Positions 53,797 through 62,993 are shown, counted from the first letter of the stretch. The stretch: DNA of 64,000 nucleotides from Spirochaeta isovalerica (GCF_014207565.1 NZ_JACHGJ010000006.1:62001-126000), one strand, 5' to 3'. Notes: generated by a model from the letters alone, not told the origin. Made by a program: numbers and translations.

Positions 53797-55593
53797 TCAG
53801 CTCAACATACTATATAGGGTCAAAGGCCGGGCTTTTCCACGGATTTCTGCATTGGCAATGGCTTTCATATTTATCTGTTTCTTCATTTGAGATGATATGT
53901 TCTCATAGGTTGTTCCGCTTATGATAAGCGATGAATTGTAACGCTTGGTCAGATTTTCAATCCTTGAAGCCACATTGACAGTATCCCCGATAACTGTGTA
54001 TTCCAGTTTATTGCTGTTCCCGAGATTTCCGCCGATTACAGGTCCTGAATGGACTCCTATACCGATTTTTATGGGAAACAATCCCTGTTCCTGTCTCGCT
54101 TTGTTCAGTTCGTCAAGCTTCTCATTCATAGCCAGAGCTGCCTTTATTCCACTTTCCGCATGATCTTCCGATGATACGGGAACGCCGAAAACCGCGAGAA
54201 TCCCGTCTCCCATGAATTTATCTATAATTCCATTATTGGCGATAATCACATCAATCATGCCGGAGAGATAGGAATTGAGAAAATCGACAACTTCTTTCGG
54301 AGACATTTTCTCCGATATGGAGGTGAAATTCCGAATATCTGCAAAAAGAATTGTCGCGTTGTATAAATCTCCGCCCAGATCGACATGGCCGTTGAGGATC
54401 TCATCTGAAATTTCTCTGGTCAGGTACTGTCCGAAAAGGGATTTGATTTTTTCTCTTTCTCTGAGACCGTCCACCATAAGATTAAAACCCTCTCCCAGTT
54501 TCCCGATTTCATCTTTGGTCCTGACGACGGCATAGCGGGAGGGCTTCCCTTTAGTCATATTTTTCATCTGGCTGACAATTTCATTAATGGGACGGGTTAT
54601 GGATGCGTTGGTCCAGCGGAGGTAGAAAAAGATGTACAGCATGGACACGATAAATCCGTTTACAAAACCAAGTGCCATTCTGAGAAATCCCGAAACATCA
54701 ATGTAGTAGAGTTTGAGGTTAGCTGCGTCGCTGTTGCTGCTTAGCCACAGACTGAAACTTTCACGAAGATTAAATATATCCATTACCTGAAGAAACTCAC
54801 CGAGCAGCAGGTTTTTGCTGCCGTCGTCTACAGATTTTATGCCGATAGTACTGACGTTGAGAAAAATGTAGAAAATCAGGACGAGCAGCGGAAGGAATGT
54901 GGTCATAAGCGATGAGAGCAGCAGTTTTATCTGAACGTTTTCAAAAGTGAGACGTCCCGTTCTTTTTCTCAAGGACGCCGCAGGCAGGAAATGCTCTTTG
55001 TATATCATCTGCACTCTGTATTTCTGCCAGGAGTGGAGAAACAGGGCCGTAAGCACAGAAGAAACCATTGAAAGAATAAAAAGCTGACGGAACATTGAAG
55101 CCAGGACGTCATTTTCCACCAGTGACGGATTGAAGTATTTAATCTGATTCATCTGTGTCAGAACCAGACCGCTCAAATAGAGGAGGGAATTGATCATAGG
55201 CGTATGGTTGATCAGCGAGCGGCAGAACTTTTCCAGTCCGGGCTTGATTTTCCTGCGCCTTTTCTTTTTTTTCAGGTAGGATCGGAAAGGGAGATTAAAG
55301 GCAAAGAAGAGAACTAATATGCTCAGCTGCACCCAGACGAAAAAGGCCGTCGCTTCATCAACGGATTTGGTTTCCCTTTCAAAGGCATTCTCCAGATTAT
55401 GTTCGATTTCACTATCCCGCATTTCCATTATTCCCTTAACGAACTCAACGGGAATTGTTCTGTTTTCAATCAGTTCCAGGAGGTTGCTGGTGAAAAGATT
55501 GAGCAGGACGGGCAGGATCAGCATCGTGTAGATGATCAGCGGTAAAAGGATCATTCTGAAAATATAGTAAGAAGGGACACGTCTCTTTTTCAT
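53797..55593 (-). CDS. Membrane-bound class III adenylate/guanylate cyclase with HAMP domain
   Basis: A 598-residue sensor enzyme. About six hydrophobic segments fill residues 10-330, followed by a HAMP-like linker (RPINEIVSQMKNMTKG to EIGKLGEGFNLMV). The cyclase domain runs from about residue 410: FADIRNFTSISEKM carries the first metal-binding Asp, DKFMGDGILAVFG the second, and KLEYTVIGDTVNVASRIE is the substrate and catalytic block. It converts ATP to cAMP (or GTP to cGMP; base specificity is not certain by eye). The N-terminal membrane region is presumably the signal input. The gene is monocistronic and divergent from the TrpX-like importer. Confidence 0.9.
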   Translation of the reverse strand: MKKRRVPSYYIFRMILLPLIIYTMLILPVLLNLFTSNLLELIENRTIPVEFVKGIMEMRDSEIEHNLENAFERETKSVDEATAFFVWVQLSILVLFFAFNLPFRSYLKKKKRRRKIKPGLEKFCRSLINHTPMINSLLYLSGLVLTQMNQIKYFNPSLVENDVLASMFRQLFILSMVSSVLTALFLHSWQKYRVQMIYKEHFLPAASLRKRTGRLTFENVQIKLLLSSLMTTFLPLLVLIFYIFLNVSTIGIKSVDDGSKNLLLGEFLQVMDIFNLRESFSLWLSSNSDAANLKLYYIDVSGFLRMALGFVNGFIVSMLYIFFYLRWTNASITRPINEIVSQMKNMTKGKPSRYAVVRTKDEIGKLGEGFNLMVDGLREREKIKSLFGQYLTREISDEILNGHVDLGGDLYNATILFADIRNFTSISEKMSPKEVVDFLNSYLSGMIDVIIANNGIIDKFMGDGILAVFGVPVSSEDHAESGIKAALAMNEKLDELNKARQEQGLFPIKIGIGVHSGPVIGGNLGNSNKLEYTVIGDTVNVASRIENLTKRYNSSLIISGTTYENISSQMKKQINMKAIANAEIRGKARPLTLYSMLS

Positions 55594-55648
55594 TTTAACT
55601 CCGTAACGATACGTCTTTTTTCATTATCGAAAAAAATTATAAATAACG

Positions 55649-55677
55649 TTGCATATTTTTCCAAATACTGCAATAAT
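55649..55677 (+). promoter_or_regulatory. Candidate sigma-70 promoter of the TrpXYZ-like operon
   Basis: TTGCAT (55649-55654) and AATAAT (55672-55677) are separated by 17 bp. The start codon of the binding protein lies 41 bp downstream with a TTGAGG ribosome site. Confidence 0.55.
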
Positions 55678-55718
55678 GTTTCTACGAATAGTAACATTAC
55701 ATGATATTGAGGTTAATT

Positions 55719-56708
55719 ATGAAGAAAATTACAATTTTTGCACTTGTTCTTTCTGTTCTGGCCATGCCTGTTCTGGCAGGAGGACAAAGCGATGAAGAAA
55801 AAACCGTTAAAATCGGAATTTCAAAAATAGTTGAACACCCGGCTCTCAACGCTATAGAGCAGGGGATCCAGGATGAATTGGCTGCGCTCGGTTATGCCGA
55901 TGCGGAATATGATCTGCAGAACGCTGCCGGTGATATGAACACGGCTTCCCAGATCGCCGCCATGTTCAAAATGGAAAAAGTCGATGTCGCCGTCGGAATC
56001 GCCACTCCGACCGCTATTGCTCTGGCTACGGGAATTAAAGACCAGCCGGTTGTTTTTTCCGCAGTAACCGATCCCGTGGGGGCCGGGCTCGTGGATAACC
56101 TTGAGGAGGGAAAAAACAATGTGACCGGCATATCCGATATGACTCCCGTGCAGATGCAGATCGGAATTATCGCCGATCTGGGTAATGTGAAATCCATAGG
56201 GCACATCTATTCCTCCGGTGAGCCCAATGCTGTCAAACTGGCCGAGTACGCTGAAGAGGGATGCCGGGACCGCGGAATCGAATTCGTCGCCGCTACGGTC
56301 GCCAACTCCAGCGAAGTCATGCAGGCGGCGGCTTCTATTGCCAATAAGGTTGATGCTATCTATCTCAGCACGGATAATACGGTTTTTTCCGCTCTGGGCT
56401 CGGTTGTTGAAGTTGCGACAAAAGCCGGAATTCCCGTTTTTACGGCAGATACGACTTCAGCCGTTGATTCCGGTGTTCTGGGGGCATACGGTTTTGACTA
56501 TTACAAGTTGGGTCGAGCAACAGGAAAACTGGTGGCGCGAATTCTGGAAGGGGAAGATCCCGCTTCCATCCCGACGCAGTTTATGACCGAAGCGTCCGAT
56601 CTCGATCTCGTGCTCAATCTGGATGTGGCTGAAGCCCTTGGTCTTTCCATTCCCGATGCACTCGTCAAGGACGCTACAACTGTTGTAAAAGACGGAAAGG
56701 TTCAATGA
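55719..56708 (+). CDS. ABC transporter binding protein, TrpX/ABC_sub_bind family
   Basis: A 329-residue periplasmic protein. The signal peptide ends at PVLA and the mature part starts GGQSDEEKTVKIGISKIVEHPALNA, the usual beginning of ABC_sub_bind (PF04392) receptors. VVFSAVTDPVGAGLV and NVTGISDMTPVQMQI are family hallmarks. Related TrpX proteins bind tryptophan; others bind unrelated aromatic or nucleoside-like solutes. The ATG at 55719 follows GAGG by 7 nt; an earlier in-frame ATG lies 18 bp upstream. The permease gene overlaps by 4 bp (ATGA). Confidence 0.9.
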   Translation: MKKITIFALVLSVLAMPVLAGGQSDEEKTVKIGISKIVEHPALNAIEQGIQDELAALGYADAEYDLQNAAGDMNTASQIAAMFKMEKVDVAVGIATPTAIALATGIKDQPVVFSAVTDPVGAGLVDNLEEGKNNVTGISDMTPVQMQIGIIADLGNVKSIGHIYSSGEPNAVKLAEYAEEGCRDRGIEFVAATVANSSEVMQAAASIANKVDAIYLSTDNTVFSALGSVVEVATKAGIPVFTADTTSAVDSGVLGAYGFDYYKLGRATGKLVARILEGEDPASIPTQFMTEASDLDLVLNLDVAEALGLSIPDALVKDATTVVKDGKVQ

Positions 56709-57601
56709 CAGAAATCTTCGGAATTATTCTCATTGAGGGTCTGATCTACGGGATCATGGCCCTCGGAGTTTTCATCAGCTTCAGGATTCTGGATTTCCCG
56801 GACCTGACAGTCGATGGTTCATTTCCCATGGGGGCGGCGGTCATGGCCGCCTGCCTTCTGGCTGATATCCCCTATGTCGCGGCTTTTGCCCTCACTTTTA
56901 TAGCAGGATCTCTTGCCGGTATGACGACTGCCGTCTTTCATAACAAGCTTAAAATTCCCGGTCTGCTGGCAGGGATTCTCACCATGACCATACTCTATTC
57001 CATTAATCTGCGGATTCAGAATTTCTCTCCCAATATCAGTTTTCTCAAAGTGGAGACTCTTTTTGACTCTGTTCACGACATGATGAAGGGAGTCATGGGA
57101 TCGACCTGGTCCGTATTGCTGCTTCTGGTTGCGGTTACCTTTGTCCTGAAAACTCTCCTTGATCTTTTTTTTCATACCGACATGGGGCTGACTCTGGGAG
57201 CCATGGGTGACAACGAGCAGATGGTCATTGCCCAGGGAGTGAATCCCCGGGTGATGAAAATGATCGGAATCGGAGTATCCAACGGTCTTGTGGCCATATC
57301 AGGCGCTTTCGCGGCTCAGTATCAGGGGCAGGCAGATGTCAATCTGGGGCGCGGAATCGTGGTTATGGGGCTCGCTTCTGTCATGATTGGCGAGTTCCTC
57401 ATCAAATCCAACAGAATCTCGCTTCTCACGCTCAGGGTTCTTCTCGGATCTATCGCCTTCAGGGGAATCATGTTTCTGGCAAGAAACCTCACATTCCTCA
57501 ATTTGAAGCCCAGCGATTTGCAGCTGATATACGGTTTATCAATCGTTCTGCTGTTGCTGGTTACGGGAAGAAAACAGAAAAAGAACAAGAGGTCCGTGTA
57601 G
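56705..57601 (+). CDS. ABC transporter permease, TrpY-like
   Basis: A 298-residue permease with eight or nine hydrophobic segments, of the type paired with ABC_sub_bind receptors. It starts LIEGLIYGIMALGVFISFRILDFPDLTVDGSFPMGAA, in which RILDFPDLTVDGS is the diagnostic stretch of this group. MGDNEQMVIAQGVNP near residue 165 is the cytoplasmic coupling loop. A start overlapping the receptor stop by 4 bp implies coupling. The ATPase gene follows with no gap. Confidence 0.92.
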   Translation: MTEIFGIILIEGLIYGIMALGVFISFRILDFPDLTVDGSFPMGAAVMAACLLADIPYVAAFALTFIAGSLAGMTTAVFHNKLKIPGLLAGILTMTILYSINLRIQNFSPNISFLKVETLFDSVHDMMKGVMGSTWSVLLLLVAVTFVLKTLLDLFFHTDMGLTLGAMGDNEQMVIAQGVNPRVMKMIGIGVSNGLVAISGAFAAQYQGQADVNLGRGIVVMGLASVMIGEFLIKSNRISLLTLRVLLGSIAFRGIMFLARNLTFLNLKPSDLQLIYGLSIVLLLLVTGRKQKKNKRSV

Positions 57602-58396
57602 ATGCTGGAACTGAAAAATATCGGCAAGGTTTTCAATGAGGGCACAGTCAATGAAAACCGGGCTATCACTAATATCAATTTAAAAGTGGAGAAAGGGGAT
57701 TTCATCACCATAATCGGCAGCAACGGCGCCGGAAAATCCACGCTTTTCAACCTTATCTCAGGTAGCTACGGACCTTCGGAAGGGGCTGTATTTCTCCATG
57801 ATGCCGATGTGACAAATCAGCCTGAGCACATACGGGCCAGACATATCGGGAGGATTTTCCAGAATACGATGCTGGGGACGGCTTCAAATATGACGCTGGA
57901 GGATAATATGATGATCTGCAGTCAGAAGGGATTCAAAGGACTGCGGATCAGCCTGAATAAAAAGCGAAGAGAGTTCTTCCGCGAGAAGCTGAAAGAGCTG
58001 GATATGGGCCTGGAAGACCGGCTTAAGGATAATGTCGGTCTCTTTTCCGGCGGACAGAGACAGGCTCTGACTCTGCTTATGATGGTGCTCTCCGAACCTG
58101 ATCTGGTCCTGCTCGATGAACATACAGCGGCTCTGGACCCGAAGAACGCCGACCTCGTGCTGGGGTTGACTGTGAAGTTTATCAGGGATTTCAACCTGAC
58201 TTCCATGATGATCACCCACAATATGGATCATGCCATCAGATACGGTACCCGGTTGCTCATGATGGACCGGGGGGAAATCATTCTCGATGTCAAAGGTGAC
58301 GAAAAGAAAAATCTCACGATTCCGGAGCTGGTTGAACGCTTTCATTCCATACGGAAGAGGGATTTCACGAACGACGAAGCCCTTCTCTCCGATTAA
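57602..58396 (+). CDS. ABC transporter ATPase, TrpZ-like
   Basis: A 264-residue ATPase: Walker A GSNGAGKSTLFN near 39-50, the Q-loop in GRIFQNTMLGT, signature LFSGGQRQALTLLM near 143-156, and Walker B LVLLDEHTAALDPKNA, in which DEH instead of DEP is typical for this group. The switch histidine is in MITHNMDHA. It completes the TrpXYZ-like importer. It starts directly after the permease stop. The last four bases overlap the convergent histidine-phosphatase gene. Confidence 0.93.
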   Translation: MLELKNIGKVFNEGTVNENRAITNINLKVEKGDFITIIGSNGAGKSTLFNLISGSYGPSEGAVFLHDADVTNQPEHIRARHIGRIFQNTMLGTASNMTLEDNMMICSQKGFKGLRISLNKKRREFFREKLKELDMGLEDRLKDNVGLFSGGQRQALTLLMMVLSEPDLVLLDEHTAALDPKNADLVLGLTVKFIRDFNLTSMMITHNMDHAIRYGTRLLMMDRGEIILDVKGDEKKNLTIPELVERFHSIRKRDFTNDEALLSD

Positions 58397-58971
58397 TCTG
58401 CCATTTCACGGATTTCCGCAGTTTCGAGATGGCGGAGAGATCGGTGTGTCTCAGGCGGCACATTCTGAAAGACTGTCTGCAGTATCTGCAGGCAGTCTCC
58501 ATGGGAAACGAGGATAAGTGAACAATTCTTATGGCGCTGTTCAAGTTCGTTGATGAGAGATTCCGTTCTCCGCGCAACATGAACGGGGCTTTCAACCCCT
58601 TTGTCGTTGTTATGGCAATCTACGATATCTCGTTTCCATATATCTGAGTAAAAGCTGTTTGACTTTCCTTCGTATTCTCCGAAAAACCGTTCTCTCAATT
58701 TTTCGGTAAAGATGATTTTGTCAATCCCGAGAGCTTCCCCGAGAAGTGCTGCCGTTTCAGCAGTTCTGAGAAAATCTGAAGCATATATGAACAGAGGCGC
58801 GTCTCCCCGGAAATTTTCCGCCGCTGTCAGAACCTGCTTTTTCCCTTTTTCTGACAAGCCGTATTCCGATGTTCCCCTTACCGGCGAGCTGATAATTATT
58901 CCCTTTTCATTAGCTACGCTATGGCCGTGTCGCATAAGAAAATATCTGTTTTTCAGTGCTGTTTTCTTCAT
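58393..58971 (-). CDS. Histidine phosphatase family protein (phosphoglycerate-mutase-like)
   Basis: A 192-residue enzyme with the RHG motif RHGHS at residues 14-18, which contains the phosphohistidine, and the second histidine in LVSHGDCLQIL near 155. ERFFGEYEGKS near 92-102 is the usual acidic loop. These proteins remove phosphate from sugar phosphates, phosphoglycerate or other small metabolites. The gene is divergent from the glycerol-1-phosphate dehydrogenase gene, with only 24 bp between the two start codons, and neither has an obvious ribosome site. Substrate unknown. Confidence 0.88.
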   Translation of the reverse strand: MKKTALKNRYFLMRHGHSVANEKGIIISSPVRGTSEYGLSEKGKKQVLTAAENFRGDAPLFIYASDFLRTAETAALLGEALGIDKIIFTEKLRERFFGEYEGKSNSFYSDIWKRDIVDCHNNDKGVESPVHVARRTESLINELEQRHKNCSLILVSHGDCLQILQTVFQNVPPETHRSLRHLETAEIREMAD

Positions 58972-58995
58972 GGCTTATAAGCTACACTTTCAGCC

Positions 58996-60330
58996 ATGAA
59001 TAGTATAGAACAGTTCAGAAAATTCGCTGATTCGACTAAGTATCTTTATGTGGGAAGCGACATCTATAGCCGGATGATCTCAGACTTTCTCTCCTTTACG
59101 GAAGGGCGTCCCGTCTATATCATTGCCGATGAAAACACGATGGATGCGGCGGGAAATCGTTTCCTTCAGTTCTGCCGGGACGAGTCCGTTCCGGTTGCGG
59201 GACTGCACCGGTTTTCCGCAGAGCCGGAACTGACCTCAGATTATGAAAATGTTATCGTTCTCAAGGACAAACTGTCCGGGAATTATTGCGTTCCCGTTGC
59301 CGTAGGCAGCGGAACGATTAATGATCTGGTTAAAAGAACAGCCTATGAACTGAACCGCCCTTATGCCGTAGTGGCAACAGCCGGCTCTGTTGACGGTTAT
59401 GCTTCTGATGGTGCGGCTCTTTTATATAATGGGTTGAAACAGACTCTTCCCTGTTCCGCTCCTTGTTTTATTTGTGCCGATACAGCTGTTCTCAGCAAAG
59501 CACCCCGGGAGATGACTTCAGCGGGATATGCCGATCTTCTGGCGAAAAACCCCGCAGGCGCTGACTGGCTTATTGCCGATACAGTCGGTCTGGATTTTCC
59601 CGAACCCGATGTCTGGTCCATGATTCAGGGAAACCTCCCGGAATGGACGGGAAGTCCGGAGAACCTGTTAAAAGGGGATAGTGACGCCTTTATCCGCCTA
59701 TTTACCGGTTTGAATGCTACAGGATTTGCCATGCAATATATGAAGCGTTCGCGTCCCGCTTCCGGAGCAGAACATCTTATGTCGCATATCTGGGAAATGG
59801 ATGGCCATACTTTTCGCGGTAAACATGTCTCTCATGGTTTTAAAGTGGCTATCGGATCACTGGCATCAATTGCATTGATGGAAACGGTTCTTTCCATGAA
59901 ACCCGATGGACTTCAGATCGATTCTGCATTGGAGCAGTGGCCGTCCTTCGAAGAAAAACTCGCCGCAGTGGAAAAGCATTTTACCGGAACAGGCGCTATT
60001 GATGACCTTCTGAAAATTAATCGGGAAAAATATATAAGCCATGATGAGCTGAAAACGAGACTGTTCTCTCTAAAGGATAATTGGGGCGTGATGGCTGAAA
60101 AGGTGTTCGGTCATCTGATCCCCTACAGACGCTACCGCGATCTTCTCGAGAGAGCGGGATGTCCGGTTGTTCCTGAGGCTATAGGTCTTACCGTAGAAAA
60201 AGTGATGGAAACCTATTATCCGGCGCAGCTTATGCGAAACCGCTATACAATCCTCGATCTCGCTGTTGAGACAGCGTCTCTTGAAAAGGCTTGCAGTAGA
60301 ATAGCTGAATCAAGGTTATATCTTAAATAA
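58996..60330 (+). CDS. sn-Glycerol-1-phosphate dehydrogenase (AraM/EgsA-like)
   Basis: A 444-residue dehydrogenase of the iron/zinc alcohol-dehydrogenase fold. The dinucleotide site is AVGSGTINDLVKRTAYE, and VVATAGSVDGYASDGAAL is the AraM/G1PDH signature. Metal ligands are probably the Asp in YADLLAK, the His in GAEHLMSH and the His in HVSHGFKVAIG. The family reduces dihydroxyacetone phosphate to sn-glycerol 1-phosphate, the archaeal lipid backbone enantiomer; Bacillus AraM does the same for heptaprenylglyceryl phosphate synthesis. The C-terminus is about 50 residues longer than in Bacillus AraM. It is not next to a prenyl-transferase gene. Confidence 0.9.
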   Translation: MNSIEQFRKFADSTKYLYVGSDIYSRMISDFLSFTEGRPVYIIADENTMDAAGNRFLQFCRDESVPVAGLHRFSAEPELTSDYENVIVLKDKLSGNYCVPVAVGSGTINDLVKRTAYELNRPYAVVATAGSVDGYASDGAALLYNGLKQTLPCSAPCFICADTAVLSKAPREMTSAGYADLLAKNPAGADWLIADTVGLDFPEPDVWSMIQGNLPEWTGSPENLLKGDSDAFIRLFTGLNATGFAMQYMKRSRPASGAEHLMSHIWEMDGHTFRGKHVSHGFKVAIGSLASIALMETVLSMKPDGLQIDSALEQWPSFEEKLAAVEKHFTGTGAIDDLLKINREKYISHDELKTRLFSLKDNWGVMAEKVFGHLIPYRRYRDLLERAGCPVVPEAIGLTVEKVMETYYPAQLMRNRYTILDLAVETASLEKACSRIAESRLYLK

Positions 60331-60390
60331 TGCGATATGTATCAATAAATTTAATTCTGCATTCGAATTGAGTATTTTATTAAGATTATT

Positions 60391-60419
60391 TTGACAGTTC
60401 TCTCTTTCGGTTTTATGAT
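60391..60419 (+). promoter_or_regulatory. Strong sigma-70 promoter of the glutamine synthetase gene
   Basis: A perfect TTGACA (60391-60396) and TATGAT (60414-60419) with a 17-bp spacer, 36 bp upstream of the start codon. No sigma-54 GG-N10-GC element was seen in the 125-bp intergenic region. Confidence 0.75.
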
Positions 60420-60455
60420 GCCCATAGAAAGACCAATTTAAAAAAGGCGGGCATT

Positions 60456-61922
60456 ATGATCAAGCACAAAATATCAAAATATCTTGGTAAACCAGCTTCC
60501 GGGTTTACAAAAGCGGACATTATCAAGTACATGTCTGAGAACAGCATAGAAATGCTGAATTTCCGTTATGTCGGCGGTGACGGAAAACTGAAAACTCTTA
60601 ATTTTGTCGTAAATGATCTCGATTACCTTGAGGAAATTCTCACTACCGGTGAGCGGGTGGACGGTTCCAGTCTCTTCACTCATATTGATGCGGAATCGAG
60701 TGATTTATATGTTGTTCCCCGCTACAGAACAGCATTTGTCAATCCTTTTGCCACTGAACCGACTGTTGATATCCTTTGTTCTTTTTATACAGCGGAGGGT
60801 AAGCCTCTTCCCGGAGCACCTGAAGAGCTTGTCAGAAAGAGCCAGGCCGCATTGAGACAGGAAACAGGATTGACTCTGGAGGCTCTCGGGGAGTTGGAGT
60901 TCTATCTTTTCTCTGAAGTGGATGACATTTACAGCATCACCCCGCAGAAGGGATATCACGAATCCCATCCTTTTTCAAAATGGGAAGTGATCCGCCTGGA
61001 ATGCATGAGTATCATCAGCAGCATCGGCGGGCGCATTAAATACGGCCATGCGGAAGTAGGAAATATTATTGAAGGCAACATGGAGATGGTTCAGCATGAG
61101 ATAGAGTTTCTGCCGGTTCCCATCGAAGATGCCGCCGATCAGATCGTAATAGCCAAATGGGTCATCCGGGAAGTGGCATACCGTTACGGGCTTCATGTGA
61201 GCTTTGCACCGAAAATTGTCGTCGGTGCGGCAGGCAGCGGCATGCATATTCATATGCGCCTTGTAAAAGATGGAAAGAATGAGATGGTGGACGGGGCCGA
61301 TCTCAGTGTAACCGCAAAAAAGATGATCGGCGGATTGCTGAAAAACGCCAGGTCCCTCAGCGCATTCGGCAATACTGTTCCCACATCATTTTTAAGACTG
61401 GTTCCCCATCAGGAGGCTCCCACAAGCATATGCTGGGGAGACAGAAACAGGGCGACTCTCGTCCGGGTTCCCCTCGGATGGAGGGGCGTGGATAATATGC
61501 TAAAAGATGCCAATCCCATCGAAGCCGATGATAAGAACAAATGGATTAATAAGCAGACAGTGGAGTTGAGAAGCCCCGACGGGTCGGCGCATATCTACAA
61601 TCTGCTGGCGGGCGTGGCTTCCGCGGTACTCTATGGCTTGAAATGGGAGGGAAGCCTTGAATATGCTCAGAAGCTGTACCTTAAAGCGGGAAGCCGTGAC
61701 AGAGAGTCGTTTCCGCAACTTCCCGAATCCTGTTTTGATTGCGCCGATGCTCTTCTGGAAGAGAGAGATGTATATGAAGAATACGGAGTGTTCACTCCCC
61801 ATGTTATTGAAGGAATAGCCGAAGATCTGAAGTCATACGGCGATGAAAATCTCAGCGAGAGACTGTTTGGTGATGGAGAGCAGCTGAAAAAGCTGGTGGA
61901 AGACCACCTTCACTGCGGTTGA
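60456..61922 (+). CDS. glnA: Glutamine synthetase (type I family)
   Basis: A 488-residue enzyme. The N-terminal beta-grasp domain covers residues 1-115 (LNFRYVGGDGKLK, DGSSLF). The catalytic domain has GELEFYLFSE, YGHAEVGNIIEGNMEM, the ammonia/glutamate loop AGSGMHIHMRLVKDG, and the ATP block RNRATLVRVPLG and TVELRSPDGSAHIY with the conserved arginine. It makes glutamine from glutamate and ammonia. I do not see the NLYDLP adenylylation site of enterobacterial GlnA, so covalent control by that route is unlikely. Flanking promoter and terminator make it monocistronic. A related gamma-glutamyl ligase is less likely but possible. Confidence 0.9.
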   Translation: MIKHKISKYLGKPASGFTKADIIKYMSENSIEMLNFRYVGGDGKLKTLNFVVNDLDYLEEILTTGERVDGSSLFTHIDAESSDLYVVPRYRTAFVNPFATEPTVDILCSFYTAEGKPLPGAPEELVRKSQAALRQETGLTLEALGELEFYLFSEVDDIYSITPQKGYHESHPFSKWEVIRLECMSIISSIGGRIKYGHAEVGNIIEGNMEMVQHEIEFLPVPIEDAADQIVIAKWVIREVAYRYGLHVSFAPKIVVGAAGSGMHIHMRLVKDGKNEMVDGADLSVTAKKMIGGLLKNARSLSAFGNTVPTSFLRLVPHQEAPTSICWGDRNRATLVRVPLGWRGVDNMLKDANPIEADDKNKWINKQTVELRSPDGSAHIYNLLAGVASAVLYGLKWEGSLEYAQKLYLKAGSRDRESFPQLPESCFDCADALLEERDVYEEYGVFTPHVIEGIAEDLKSYGDENLSERLFGDGEQLKKLVEDHLHCG

Positions 61923-61941
61923 TAAAGACTGGGTATAGCCG

Positions 61942-61970
61942 GGAGGAAGAAATCTCTTCCTCCTTTTTTT
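61942..61970 (+). terminator. Rho-independent terminator of glnA
   Basis: A perfect 9-bp stem GGAGGAAGA/TCTTCCTCC (61942-61950 with 61955-61963), tetraloop AATC and seven T. Its end touches the stop codon of the convergent osmC gene; no T run is present on the minus strand. Confidence 0.92.
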
Positions 61971-62370
61971 ATGCGAATTCCACTTTTGAAGTGATATTCA
62001 CAATATTTTTGAGGGTATTGTGCATGGAGCAGTATTTCGCGGCGAGATCCTGCGATTTGAGGAATTTTTTGACAGTCTTTTCATCGTCCTTCTCTGCGCC
62101 GAACACTTTGAATTCAATATCGATTGATTCTATAGAAGAGGGGATCTCATCCTTCTTTCTGCTGTCGACAGTGAGAGCCACTTTATCATAATCCAGTTTC
62201 TTCTTATTGATGACATCGAGGAAAGTCGAATACATACAGGAAGCAAGGGCTGTGTGAAGCATTTCGTAAGGCCTCCATTCATCTTTTCCTACTTTAAGGG
62301 TTTTTCCGTTGGAATTGACGCTGAGACCCTGAAACCCATCGCTGAATTCAATTGTAATTTTATTATCCAT
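61969..62370 (-). CDS. OsmC family peroxiredoxin-like protein
   Basis: The start was set at ATG 62370 (AGGAGT 9 nt upstream), giving 133 residues; an earlier in-frame start would add 16 residues with no ribosome site. The two OsmC cysteines lie in ALASCMYSTF near residue 45 and AKYCSMHNTL near 113. The first is followed by a helix as in the YhfA/OsmC group. Members reduce organic hydroperoxides with the two cysteines. The gene is monocistronic and divergent from hpt. Confidence 0.9.
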   Translation of the reverse strand: MDNKITIEFSDGFQGLSVNSNGKTLKVGKDEWRPYEMLHTALASCMYSTFLDVINKKKLDYDKVALTVDSRKKDEIPSSIESIDIEFKVFGAEKDDEKTVKKFLKSQDLAAKYCSMHNTLKNIVNITSKVEFA

Positions 62371-62465
62371 ATATAGTAAACTCCTAATATTGATCTGTCT
62401 TGTTGACAATATAACCATAGAAGTTGAGAATGGTGAAGGGAAAAAGTCCGCATAAGGAGAATTAA

Positions 62466-62993
62466 ATGAATTATCGTATTGAAGAATTGATTCCCGCCTC
62501 TGCTCTGGCTGAAAAAGTCCGGGAAATGGGAGCGAAAATCGAAAAAGACTACAGGGACGCCGATGAGATCATTCTTGTAGGACTGCTGAGGGGATCAACT
62601 GTTTTTCTTGCGGATCTGGCAAGGGAAATAGACCTCGATGCCAAGATAGATTTTATGGTGGTTTCGAGTTACGGCAATTCCATGAATTCTTCCCGGGAAG
62701 TTAAAGTTAAAAAAGACCTCGAAGAAGATATCAAAGACAAACATGTGATAATAGTCGAGGATATCATCGATACGGGGTACACCCTGGAAAAAGTCCGGGA
62801 ATATCTTCTTCTCAGGGAACCGGCTTCCCTGAAAATCTGTACGCTGCTGGACAAGCCGGAGAGACGGGAAGTAAACGTCCCCGTTGATTACGTGGGGTTC
62901 TCCATTCCCGATGTTTTTGTCATCGGATATGGTATTGATTACGCCCAGAGGCACCGGAATCTCCCTTATGTGGGGAAAGTCATTATGGAGTAG
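62466..62993 (+). CDS. hpt: Hypoxanthine(-guanine) phosphoribosyltransferase
   Basis: The 175-residue length and the PRPP loop [14 protein letters not shown] (about residues 94-107) identify the purine salvage transferase Hpt. The pyrophosphate loop is [15 protein letters not shown] near 38-52, and the purine-binding end is [30 protein letters not shown]. It converts hypoxanthine or guanine plus PRPP to IMP or GMP. The ribosome site AAGGAG precedes the ATG by 6 nt. It appears monocistronic and ends in a large hairpin. Confidence 0.96.
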   Translation: MNYRIEELIPASALAEKVREMGAKIEKDYRDADEIILVGLLRGSTVFLADLAREIDLDAKIDFMVVSSYGNSMNSSREVKVKKDLEEDIKDKHVIIVEDIIDTGYTLEKVREYLLLREPASLKICTLLDKPERREVNVPVDYVGFSIPDVFVIGYGIDYAQRHRNLPYVGKVIME

